This document shows, piece by piece, positions 53,754 to 64,000 of a stretch of 64,000 nucleotides of DNA; the first letter of the stretch is position 1, and each line of letters starts with the position of its first letter. Source of the DNA: Valencia hispanica (lineage: Eukaryota; Chordata; Actinopteri; Cyprinodontiformes; Valenciidae); the NCBI GenBank assembly GCA_963556495.2, contig OY747707.1, forward strand, positions 29,279,871 through 29,343,870. The letters are read 5' to 3'. Under the pieces are notes generated by a model. That model did not search any database. It worked only from the letters and a program-made list of their open reading frames with translations, and was not told the DNA's origin. The translations under genes were made by a program, and so were the position numbers.

Positions 53754-56739
53754 GGAAAAAATGAACAAAACTTTACAATCCAAGGAGGCTGGAAGGGTTT
53801 TTTGAACACTATTATCAAAACAAAATGTTTCCCAGAAAAGAAATTGTCTATATTTCTTAGCAAAACCAAGTATAGTAGCTGAGGGGGAGTTCCAACTAAT
53901 AGTCTCATCTCAATGCTGGCCTTTGGCAAGTCATTCAATATCAAAAGGACAGTAAGGCTGAAACAAAAGGCCCAACATTCATTGTCTATTTGTCCATGAC
54001 TAACAGAGCAGAGCAATGCTTCCCTTTGCTCTGATCAATGTGTTTAACATTCATACGGAGAAGCAGATCCTACTTCCATTAACATATTAATACCAAAGCA
54101 GCAGATTTAATGCATACTAATGTTTTATCACTTATTCTACAATGCACCAAAGCTATAAAAAATGTATTTATTATTTTACTTTTAATGAAACAGGGGTATT
54201 CATGCTCTTAGGCATTCATTAAAACACATGCAAGCTGTCATAAAAAGCTGTAATTACATCCTGTCACATTTATATCTTAAACAGAGTGCAACTAACGACA
54301 GCCAGCTTATTACCAAAGCTAAGGAAACCCTACAAAGGAGTTATTAAAATATTTTTATCCCACTAAGATTGGCTTTCTTTCAGTAATGCTTTGAATTGGA
54401 TCTCTTTGTTTCGTAAGGTGTTTAAGGGTAAAATGGCACTACATCAATTAATTTAACTGGATTGACTTATCTGCCATTCGCGAAATATACATAAACACAT
54501 ACAGATCAGTGAGCAGCTCCCCCATGACCCTGCACAGATAAGTGGGTATGGTTGAATAGGATGGGATAATATGGGATGGTTGAATCTACATAGATATTTT
54601 TATGTATATTAACGTAAGTTACAAACAAACCAAATAACTTGGCACTACCATCAATTTGGGCCCTCACATATCAAACATTCATAGAAACTGTCCTATATGC
54701 TATCCTACGAAAGAAATTTTGAATGTTTGTACGAAGAGTCAAAATTCGGATTTATGAAATGTGGCCAGTCGTACGCATGTTCTTCCGCAATCAACTGTTG
54801 ATAAATCCCACATGTTCGTACCTAGGTGCTCGTGCCCCTTCACAGTCATTTGCATACAGAAACGCTCTCAATTAAACATATTTGGTCACACATGCATTAA
54901 ACCCTTGCCTTCTTCCCAAAAATAATGGCCTAGAGAGAGAGAAAAAAGGAATTTCAGTGACACCGAGATCAAGGTGAAACAAAAGGGGGTTAAAAAAAAG
55001 GAACAGTCATGAGGAACAGACTATTTTAAAATTGTCTTAGTTAACGCAAATTCCTTTGAACACCAATATTTTTTTGCCGTCTGTAATCTGCAGTTCTTCT
55101 GCTTCAACTGAAGCTTGTTATCTCTGAAAGAATCCGTCTAAGATGTATGTTTGGATTGTCTTGGATCATTTGCATTGATGAATTTAGAAACATTGTTCTG
55201 ACATAGTCCTTGATGATATGATGTTGCTCTTAGAATTGGGAAGATTTCTTCATCAAGTTAGAACATGGTATTGTCTGCTCAATAAAACATTAATAAATAA
55301 AATTTATATTTTTTGTCCATGTCTTGCATCACTTCTGTGTTTGCTGGGCCTGTAGCAGGAGAGTGAACTGTGACCTAAAGCAAAAACAGGAGAAAACTGC
55401 TCCCACCAACATGTATTTAGTGCAATCTGCTTTGTGAATCCATTGCACAAAATAAATAAAATAGAATATGGAAAACAGTTCTAAATCAGGAGGAGTTTGT
55501 TCTGCCCCTTGATTTCCCCACCTACATATTTAGGATTTATTTTTATGACCGTTCACCTTCCTTGAACAGTTTTCTTTATGTGGTGCGTCCTAGTGTTCAC
55601 CTTTATGGGGTAAGACAAAATTATTCAATGTGTTTTTCTATTCTCATCTTCCAGATGGAATAGAATGAAAAGGTAGGATATTCAGCTGTCCTGCTGAATA
55701 TGGTTTAATCAAAAATGTTACAACTTGATTCCTAGCTTCTAAGTGGTTGAATATACGTATTCATTGGCCATCAAAAATAACAATCACACATAATTTGGTT
55801 TTAGTTTCGGATTTGCAAATCAACAGAGATCAAATGGGTCTGTCTGTGATAATTGAAATGTTTTAACTGGATTTTGCTATCTGGGTATGAAATATTTTGT
55901 ATGTTTTTAGATGAAAGTGTTGAGATACTATATCAAGCTACCCCACAAGCTTAATCAGAAACAATATCTCCATACTGTTTTTAAAGTTCTTAACTGTCCA
56001 CTACATATGTACAATCAAAGAGATCTTTATGTGTATCTCATGACATTGTGACAGGGTTGTGCTGTGTAAACAATATTGTGACTCAGGTTGATTCAAAGTG
56101 TCCTGTGCATAAACTAGCAAAGGTAGGCCACCTCTCTGAAGTATTCCTCAGAGTGCCTGGCTGAAGAGACCCACAGCATATGTGCTCTGCCATCTGCTGT
56201 GTCCCTTGGTCCTGCCTGACAAGCCTTTTATGGAGTCACAGTTGAAGCCCCTCTCAGCCCTTATGAGATCAATGCTGGGTGCGACAGTCCAGGTTTCCTC
56301 TTCTTTAAAGCTTGGAATTTTGCTGCTTTTGGTTAACCTCCAAGTTCATCATTTTAATATATGGTTCAGTTTCTGTTTCAAATGATACCAATAAATGAGT
56401 TCCATCAGACGATTTAACACCTATTGCATTTTTATAGGAAGCCTCTGGTTAAGTGAATGAGTGCAGGGAACTTTTCTGCTGATGTTAGAATGTGAATGGA
56501 TCAATTCTATCTCCTTGATTGCTTAGAAAAACTAAGCACTAATGTAACCTGACACTGACCAAGCTGCCCTTTGGCGGTACTGTGCTGACTGTCCTTTTTT
56601 AGTTTCAGTTTAAACCAATGTATACATTTTATAAAAATACAACTATTTTTGGACACTTTCTGATTTTTTTTTAAAACCATATGGTTAATTTAAACATTTC
56701 CTGTTTCATGTCAGTTAGGATTAACTTTGAATTTCAATT
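53754..56739. other. Intron 1 segment, mostly unrecognised
   Basis: Non-coding. The 186-codon minus frame from 54016 runs into the LTR and is not a gene. 54690-54860 has several 'gtacg'-type blocks ('gaatgtttgtacgaagag', 'gtcgtacgcatgttcttccg', 'atgttcgtacctaggtgc', 'cagtcatttgcatacagaaa') that resemble a common fish interspersed repeat; family not assigned. Confidence 0.45.
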
Positions 56740-57260
56740 TACAAAATGCCAGAATAAAAAGAGAGAATTTTCATAGAATTTCTTAAAAACTTTCCACAAA
56801 TTCCTAGGTTTGAATACATATTTTTAGTATTTGGTAGAGTTGCCTTTTGAACTGAATGGCTTAGGCAAAATGTTTTGGGTATCCTTGCAAAAGCTACAAC
56901 AATAATTTACTGGAATTTTGGCCCACTGTTCCTGACAGAACTGGGTTAGCTAAGTAGGTCATCTTGCTCAAACACATCATTTCAGCTCTGCCCACAAACC
57001 TTCTGGGGACTGAGATCGGAGCTTTATGATGATCTCTCCAAAACTTTGACTTTGCTGTTCTGAGGACTCTTGGTAACCAATTATGTGATGTGTTTAAGGT
57101 TTTAGAAGAACAAGTTGTGCCCAATTCTTAATATTTTGGCTGATGAATTGAGGTGTTGCTCTAATATTTCCACCTAATTATCTTTTTTATAATGCCATCT
57201 ATTTTGTGAAAAGCACCAGCCTTGAAAAATTCATTGTTTGGACATTCCAATGCTGTATAA
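56740..57260 (-). mobile_element. Degraded Tc1-like element, antisense
   Basis: Antisense blocks match the salmonid-type Tc1 family: 'ctggaattttggcccactgt' then 'tcctgacagaactgg' (56910-56944), 'tcagctctgcccacaaacct' then 'tctggggactgag' (56982-57014), 'tgaattgaggtgttgctcta' (57143-57162), 'ataatgccatctattttgtg' then 'aaaagcaccag' (57189-57219). No intact frame and no terminal repeats in view. Confidence 0.82.
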
Positions 57261-58819
57261 ACCTAGTCATGCATAAATTCATTTATATCTGGAGCCCATA
57301 TTTCTGAGAACTCAGAATTGAACAATGCTATTTTCAATGAGGAATGCCGCCACAGCCACACCCTCTTTCGGGAACTCTCAGTACTGGACAAGAAATTAAC
57401 CCAACTTGTTTAATGTTTTGTTTTTTGTTTTTAATGAAATTTTATTGATTTAATGAATGTTTTATCAGGTCTATCTTGACATCATTTAACACCGCTTTGT
57501 TTGGAGGTGAAAGAAATATATTTTTCTTTAGGGACAAAGATTGGATGCTTTTCATGAAGAAACAGCCACAAGATTTCCACTCAATGTGTCCCACTGTGTT
57601 TGCCTGCAGAGGAGACAATTCAGCTTTATGGGGACCATATTGGTAATATAGGTCTATGTGCTTGTCCCTTGCTTTAAACTTGACTATGCCGCCTTCAACT
57701 TTTCTTTATACATAAGAATATTAACTAAAGGTTCAAGTTCCAACCCTTGAAACTGACTAATGATTTTGTGCTGGCCGATTGTTTTGTTGTTGTTTTAATG
57801 CTTTTGGATAGGAGATGGAGCAAAGACACAGAGATAAGACGCAGGTTTGAACTTCTTTCTATAACCATCCTGCTGTAAAGTAACTGAAAGAACAACAAAT
57901 GTATTTTATTTACATGACTAAATATTCTGTTAGCTCATTGGCTTAAAAATAATCGAAACTTTTAAGAGGAACATCGTAGTGGGTTGACTCCCTTATCACT
58001 AAAATTAAATACAGGTGATCTGATTTTTTGTTGTTGTTGATAACTGTAGAATTAAATTCAGTTCATTGAGTTAGTGCTTTTGTCTAAGACAACTTCAACT
58101 TTTAGTTTTTGTCTGTCTTTCACCACTGTGGATTTGTGACTGATTAGAACAATTTAGTGGGCAAAACCAAAAAAAACAAGAAACCTGCTGGCAAATCACG
58201 TCTGTGCTGATCTGATGATAATAAGAGGGTTGAAAGTGACCGCAGTTACAAATCTAATTCTTGGACTACTGTTCAAGAAAACATTCTTTTTCCATTTATA
58301 ACACGATTAAAATAAGTGAATGAGAGCAACCTTTTTGGAAATTCAGCCATTACAAAATACATTTTAAGTGGCCAAACAAAACAGGAGAGAATAAAATGGA
58401 TGCAAAGCAACAGCACAATCTATATGCTAATTTAAAAGACTGAACATCGTGCTTCCTTTTTTCAGAAATTTGCTCTTATTGGAAACACTTCAGATGTTCT
58501 GTTCTCAGTACATGTTTTACGTTGGAATATCTTGCTGCACTTCTTCCCATGTCAATTACCAATATGAAATGAGCCCAGTTCAGAATTGCTGTAAGCTTTA
58601 GCTTTCAGGAAAAAGTAATATAGATTCAAACAAAATATAAATATGACTTACATTAATTACAGCAAGGAAAATAGTAACTGCCTATAAGATTTAAAAGAAT
58701 AATACTTTAAAAACCCTGAACTATCCCTTTAAGCGTAATGTTAACCTTCAGTTTATTTTTAAACTACAATAATTTGCTACATTGTTAACTTTATTTGTCA
58801 CTGTCAGATTCTAAACACC
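57261..58819. other. Intron 1 segment without recognised features
   Basis: AT-rich non-coding DNA. Confidence 0.5.
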
Positions 58820-58827
58820 CTCTAAAG

Positions 58828-59927
58828 TAGGGCTGGATGATTTAGAAAAAGAGCATATCGATAAAGGGAATAGTCTTATTGAACGATATCGATAATAATT
58901 GATAACTATCAAAAAAAATGTAACATTTATTTCAAGTGCAACCCTGGTTATTTAATGATATTCTTTAATGAACTAATTTTAATAAAGAATTAAATTCAGC
59001 CCTTTATTCAAACACTTTTTTTTTTTTTACCTTAACTGAACGTTTGTAAGAAACAAAAACAGATCCTGTTAAGAGACCTGAGTGATGTCACAAACATAAA
59101 TGAAAATACTAATGTTATTAACCATTATATTATACATAATTTTTTTTAAATACGTTAGTAATTTAAATTGTAGGCTTATCTTGATGCTTTTTTTATGTCT
59201 TTTAAATATTTTATGACAACTTATTATATTAGTGGCTCAGACTTTTGGTTTAGTTTGTATGCAAAAACTGGCTGATTCTAATTCAGTTCAGCTTCTGAAG
59301 ATAAAGCTAACAAGCTGCTCACCGATGGCTGAGTGTAGACGGAGCCCATTCCAGTGACTGAGAGTTGAAGCCAGCAGGTCTTTAGAACCCCGTTTGTATT
59401 TTTGAAAGCGGTTTTGCTTCTGAGGACGTGGTGGAGAACCGGGTGGACATTATTTAAGCTGCGGGTGTTGTTAGCAGTGTGGCCTGGGAGTGTTGTGCCT
59501 GTCTTTGCGTAACCATGACAGCAACACCAGTTCGCAGTGGGCCGGCGGGTTGAGGGGGATGGGGGGGTGGGGGGTGGTCCTGCTTAAGAAAAAACGAGAC
59601 GCAACATGTACCTGTTGGTGAACTACTGAAAACTTTTTCCAAACAATTTCCTCCGCCGCTCCTTGGTGCGACATCTTTTGCAGTTCAAGTCATTTGCTCT
59701 CTTTTGTGGTTTGAGAGGAGCCAAGGCTCAGTGTCGGACGTGCCTAGGTCTGCGTTTATGATTGGTTTGGAGTAAGAAATGACTGTAGTATTAAGCTACC
59801 TGATAAGCTATGATGAAAAAGGAAGGGAATTTTTTTTAATTGAACTTTTTATCGCCCCCTTTTTTTTCTATCACGCCCAAAGTCTATCGATCGATATATA
59901 TTGTTATTGAATTATCGTCCAGGCATA
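58828..59927. mobile_element. hAT-type element (1.1 kb)
   Basis: Perfect 8-bp target duplications ctctaaag (58820-58827, 59928-59935). The left end is tagggctggatgatttag; the right end (reverse complement) tatgcctggacgataat is related but mutated at its tip. Subterminal 'tatcgat' motifs occur on both sides. A more GC-rich minus-strand part (59674-59454) begins near a start codon with EEIVWKKF, which could be the W-x-x-F of a BED finger. Farther on, a G-x-NNTRSLNNVHPV-like frame recalls the second half of that finger in a shifted frame. No catalytic region is present. Confidence 0.85.
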
Positions 59928-59935
59928 CTCTAAAG

Positions 59936-61760
59936 TCTTAAAATGTTCTGAATTGAATCGACGGGACAAGTAAAATATAAATTGTCATACAGACAACTAC
60001 AGGCAGACAATAAGAAAAAGAAATTGCAAAAAAAGTACATCTATAGAGACAAACAGAAAATAAAATACATTTACTCCAACTTTATTATTGCTGCAAGTTT
60101 TTCCTTGTAGGTCAAACAATTGCCATATAATTATTTTTCTCATAAATATTTGATTACAAAATCTAAAATTAATTCAGCAATCATTTGACTGATTATGGTT
60201 ACTTAAGGCTCAGAATTAAACACACTGAATACACAAACATAAACAAGGGAAAATATGCTGTTAGAAGCAAATTAATACCCACCTGCTATGGCTCAAGGGG
60301 TTAGGATCAATAGACTATCTGTGAGGGAGAGTTCAAATGCATGAAGAGAATATTTAATGAATTTGGTTTAAAAGCAAGCGGGTGTATTCTGCATGAATAA
60401 ATTAATATGCAGCCTCTTTTCCGGCATTATGATCATGTCATGTGGAAATTATACACAGCATGGGGCTCATTAGATCTGAGCCTAAACAGACTAAGTTATA
60501 GCTCACTTGTTTCCAAATAGTATTAAAACCAAATGAAGTTTAGAGTTAAAGGTCCCAGTCATTTAAAACTAAAGAGAAAACAAGAACATTTCAAAGTAGG
60601 CACACAAAGCGTTTTGTAATTATGAGGCATCGAGCATTAACTGTATGCTAATGTTAATGATTCCATATGCAGTTAGAAATCCAAGGCATTCATAGCAGTA
60701 ATTTGAATGCAGAATGTATGCACTGTGTCAGCTTCATTGCCTTTTCTCTGGAGCTCACTGGTATATTCCCATTAACTGATGGATAATCAAGATGACACCA
60801 CATTGAAAGGAAATAATACCCTCTGAAATAACAACACAAAAGAATGACTTTCAATGACGGGCCAGTCCTACGCATTAAAGAATGGCGTTCGATGCATTTG
60901 CATTCTCATGAAAATTTGATAAATCCGTATACAATATGAATTTGTTGCGCTGAAGCAAATGCAATGAAGTATTCACAAAACAGAAAGCAAAAATCAAGAC
61001 TGATTTGCGTTTTACAGGAAACATCAAGTTGACAAAAATCATAGAAATACAGTAGGTGTGCCCCTAACTGTGTTTGAGACAGAGCTGCCGCTCCAAGCCA
61101 AAAAGGAAGAAAAGACAACTTTGGGTTTGATCCAAACACTATCTGAAAAGTGAAAGGTGAGAAAAACTTCTTTTCAAATTTGGTTGCAAGAGTGAATATA
61201 TATATACACATATGCATTTTTTAGACCTTATAGTGGATGCCCCTAATGTAGTGCCAACCCTAAGGAAAAAAGGACAACACTTTCAAACGTTGCAGTCCTG
61301 GTGAGAGTTATAGCACATTTTCAGGCTGCAGTTAGAATGCAGTGTGTAATTGTTAGGCTGCCAAAGACTTAGAACATTCATGGATTAGCATAAGAGGAAA
61401 GAGTAAGCAGTAGTTAAAATGTTTAATATTCTCTGGAACATGAAATCAGCTGGTGACTTCAAATGAACGATTTTCAGCTTGATCGGACCTAACGGTAACC
61501 AGTTGGAAGCTTAAAAACAAAATAATATTAAGAGCTATCAGGCTGTGCTGAACAAGGTACTCCTTAGTGTGGATGCAGTTAGGGACAACATATTGAGGGA
61601 AGAAGAATTAGATACAAATATATGAAGCAGATAGCTTCTTTCAGTATCAGTGAGACGTTTATGTGATGTGAAGGAACCAGTGTGGTCGGCTTGGCCTCTG
61701 TTTCTTCTTGTTGCTGTTTTATTGATTCTGTTTCTTAACTTTATCTGTGATTAAAATGCA
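59936..61760. other. Intron 1 segment with possible conserved non-coding DNA at 60360-60930
   Basis: Between 60360 and 60930 the sequence is repeat-free by eye and dense in homeodomain/POU-like words: 'aataaattaatatgca' (60397-60412), 'ctaatgttaatga' (60647-60659), 'gatgcatttgcattctcatg' (60892-60911). This is a hint only. The flanks are ordinary AT-rich intron. Confidence 0.3.
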
Positions 61761-62091
61761 TATGATAGACACATTCTGCTTTATCTACGCCGGTCTACGA
61801 CAGATTCTCTTGTTTTACATTAATTTGCTCGGAAAACTACTTGCCTGCTTTTCGCTGATGTCCTGCTTATGACGCGCATCACCTCCACTCCGCACACGAA
61901 AGTGGCCTCGCAGACGTTGCAATCGTGGAGGTCACCTCGTGAAGGCTAGGATCCTGCTTGAGTGCTCTCCTGGAACCTCCCAGATGAGGACTGGTGCTGC
62001 CCTTGGATTGTGCCCATACTGGCCATCACTGGATCTGTTGGCCTGCTATTTGATACCTGTTGTCTTGGTGGATCAAACTGGTCCCTCAGAC
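61761..62091. other. GC-richer segment preceding the hAT end, unclassified
   Basis: 61785-62090 has higher GC and CpG content than the surrounding intron ('atgacgcgcatcacctccac', 'gcagacgttgcaatcgtgga'). It might be the 5' part of the LINE whose reverse transcriptase lies at 62600, separated by the hAT insertion, but no protein motif supports this. Confidence 0.3.
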
Positions 62092-62200
62092 TAGGGATGG
62101 GCATTCGATTAAACTGTCTTCATCGATCATCGGGAGAGTTAACGATCGATTTACGATTAATCATTGATATTTTTATATTAAAATTCATTGTTCATAGGCT
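62092..62200 (+). mobile_element. hAT terminal end, partner end not found
   Basis: tagggatgggcattcgatta plus 'catcgatcatcg' and 'aacgatcgatttacgattaa' (62137-62160) is a typical hAT terminus related to those at 7497 and 12700. I cannot find the opposite terminal repeat or an 8-bp duplication of cctcagac, so the right boundary is unknown. Confidence 0.6.
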
Positions 62201-62599
62201 ATATTGAAATGCAGTGAGAATAGAAAAATAGCGTGTTTCCTCATTGAGATCTTCATTATAAGTGGGACACCTCTTGTGGCAGTTAATTCACGGTAGTTGC
62301 ACAAAGAAAATATGCGCTATAAGCAGCGGAGCCGACAGCTAAAAGACGGTACTCATTAACACAACTGACGCTCATATTTTTTTTCTTCTCCAAAAAAGTA
62401 ATAAAAAAAAAGTCATGTTAAAGAATAACTTAATAAAAAAATATATATAATACTTATAGGTCTGATAGTTTTGTGTTACATTTGGCAAAAAGAGTTGAGA
62501 AAGAGGATGAGAGAAATCAGCGTACCTAACAAAAATTTAGGCTCATTAACAGAGTAAAAAAGACAAAAAAAGAAACCGGAACTTATATACAACTTTAGC

Positions 62600-63475
62600 A
62601 TGAGTCTAGTGATTTTTGTTGAGAAAGATGAGCATGTTAACATGCGCTGGGGTCAGAAGCATAGCACTGAATCGGTTTACCTCAAGATTCTAAATGATTT
62701 ATTTATTGCAACAGACTCTGGCAATTGCGTTCTCCTTATTCTTATTGATCTGTCTGCCGTCTTTGATACAGTTGACCATAACATCTTGATAACCCAGTTG
62801 GAACAGTCTGTAGGAATAACCGACTCTGCGCTTCAGTGGGCGAAGCTTTTGTGTAAAGCTCGATGACAGTGTGTCATCATCTGCACCTTTGCCATAAGGG
62901 GTCCCTCAGAGTTCTATTCTGGGACCTCTCCTGTTTTCACTATACATTCTTCCCCTGGGTGATATTTTTAGGAATCATGGTGTCCAGTACCTTCTGTATG
63001 CTGATAACTGCCAGATATTTGCGCCATTTAAACTTCATGTCTCTCCTCAGTCACTCTTTGACTGCTATAATGATGTCAAGGAGTGGCTGACAGGTAACTC
63101 TCTGCACTGGCTGTCCTGTTTGCTCCTAATATGAATGGTGCTATTCGCCCAATAGCCCTGTCTTTCATTTCTTCATGTCTTAGCCAGTCTGTCACCAATG
63201 TTGGACTCAAACTGGACTCTGCACTTAAAATGGATTCACAGATCAACACCACAGTGAGGTCCTGACGGATCTACAAATTGAAACCTATCCATAGTAAAAA
63301 GCATCGGGAATCTGTTAAACACACATTACATCACATTTGGACTACTCCAACTCCTCCCTAGTTGGTATTAACAAAGCTTCCCTCTCCCATCTCCAGCTGG
63401 TCCAAAATGCAGCTACTAGATTCTTAACTGGTGCTGTTAGGTGGGAGCATATTACGCTGTTAGGACACACACAGT
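62600..63475 (+). mobile_element. L2-type LINE reverse-transcriptase relic
   Basis: 62683-62815 reads LKILNDLFIATDSGNCVLLI then LIDLSAVFDTVDHNILITQL, the RT core with the FDTVDH motif. After a frameshift near 62860-62900, GVPQ-type sequence ('ggggtccctcagagttctat', 62898-62917) leads to ILGPLLFS-like, then YILPLGDIF-like and YADN in place of the catalytic YADD. Farther on comes GAIRPIALSF...NVGLKLDSALKMDSQI and, in 63337-63460, DYSNSSLVGINKASLSHLQL then VQNAATRFLTGAVRWEHIT. The order is that of the fish L2 superfamily. The YADN change, frameshifts and lost C-terminus make it inactive. Confidence 0.9.
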
Positions 63476-64000
63476 TATTGGGTGGCGCTAATCCACATGC
63501 TACCTCCAACAGAGAAGAAGAGAACCAGAGCTTTTATAAGGGCTCTCTCCGCAAGCCCACGCTCTCTTCCCCTTAGCCTTTGGGCCAGCCTTGTGCTAGG
63601 AGAGGCCCCAGGAAATCCTTCCTTCGCTGGCGAGGGGAAAAGACACGAGTTTCTGGGAGAAACTCACTTCAAGGAAGACAAAGACTACTGATCGATCAGG
63701 TGAATCGTAAACCACAGATGAGACATACCCCACTGTTCTGCCCTGAGCCCTGCTGAAGCTTTCTGAATTACAGACACTGCCGTGAGGAAGGGAGCTGCTA
63801 ACAGCTACTGCATGCCGCAGAGCCACGTGACGCGTCCAGATGGAAGCCATTTCCACCCAGCGTGACAAAGCCTATGTGGGATGAATGTTGTGCTGGAAAG
63901 CTGCGGAAAAAGGTACTGTGTCAGTGAAGGAAGGTTGGAACTGATCGATGTTTAGCCAAGCCGGAGAGGAAGATCCGACATCCCAGCTAAATGCTGCTAC
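63476..64000. other. Unclassified GC-richer segment at window end
   Basis: Homology to the L2 protein stops abruptly near 63475. The following sequence is richer in G and C, with 'agaagagaaccagagctttt' and 'gagccacgtgacgcgtccag' (63820-63839). Open frames on both strands (69-90 codons) have no recognised domain. It may belong to another mobile element continuing past the window. Confidence 0.35.

Noticed and set aside
53456..54016. 186-codon minus-strand frame
   Set aside because: Crosses from host intron into the LTR at 53748; no domain and no splice context.
59454..59674. Firm call of a BED finger in the 58828-59927 hAT element
   Set aside because: Only W-x-x-F and a frameshifted NNTRSLNN-like piece are visible; the cysteine pair is not clear, so it is mentioned only as a possibility.
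42960..64000. Search for gpc6 exon 1 (signal peptide, CGEVRQAYGAKGF-type sequence) on the minus strand
   Set aside because: No matching frame was seen; exon 1 is probably beyond the window.

Overview
The window looks like a stretch of a teleost (ray-finned fish) nuclear genome. It is AT-rich, eukaryotic and intron-dominated, with no operons, bacterial signals or CRISPR. It carries fish-typical repeats: several Tc1-like subfamilies, L2- and L1-type LINEs, hAT, piggyBac and Harbinger elements, Ty3/gypsy-type LTRs and a tRNA-derived SINE. The species cannot be named from sequence alone.

Only one host gene is supported. Three exons of a glypican, best matched to glypican-6 (gpc6), lie on the minus strand: exon 2 (39183-39341), exon 3 (22818-23209) and exon 4 (15769-15934). 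They join in frame (phase 1, then phase 0, then phase 1), have canonical GT/AG ends, and encode 238 codons of the cysteine-rich extracellular core. Exon 1 (signal peptide) would lie beyond 64000. The later exons (rest of the core, heparan-sulfate sites, GPI signal) would lie before position 1. The rest of the window is therefore intron 4 (1-15768), intron 3 (15935-22817), intron 2 (23210-39182) and intron 1 (39342-64000).

Intron 4 holds a Tc1 element with an internal deletion, two inverted copies of a foldback-like element whose arms carry hAT transposase C-termini, a TTAA-flanked element with a hAT insertion inside it, and an antisense Tc1 relic. Intron 3 holds a SINE, a dispersed repeat and a degraded Tc1. 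Intron 2 holds LINE tails, a TIR element, a piggyBac element with an inverted duplication of its transposase end, an antisense Tc1 relic, a TTAA element with a transposase-like exon, and a long (AT)n tract. Intron 1 holds a solo LTR abutting exon 2, four hAT elements or ends, a Harbinger MITE, an L1 3' end, a two-LTR non-autonomous retrotransposon and an L2 reverse-transcriptase relic.

No new multi-gene system is visible. The most interesting observations are: (1) a solo LTR only 19 nt from the exon 2 acceptor, so it probably supplies the branch point; (2) an exon 4 that begins with GTAAAC, so splicing to exon 3 rebuilds a 5' splice site (a recursive-splicing signature); (3) two unrelated transposon types that both carry inverted, tail-to-tail duplications of their transposase C-terminal exon; (4) transposons that keep a DNA-binding-domain exon ending in an intact splice donor.
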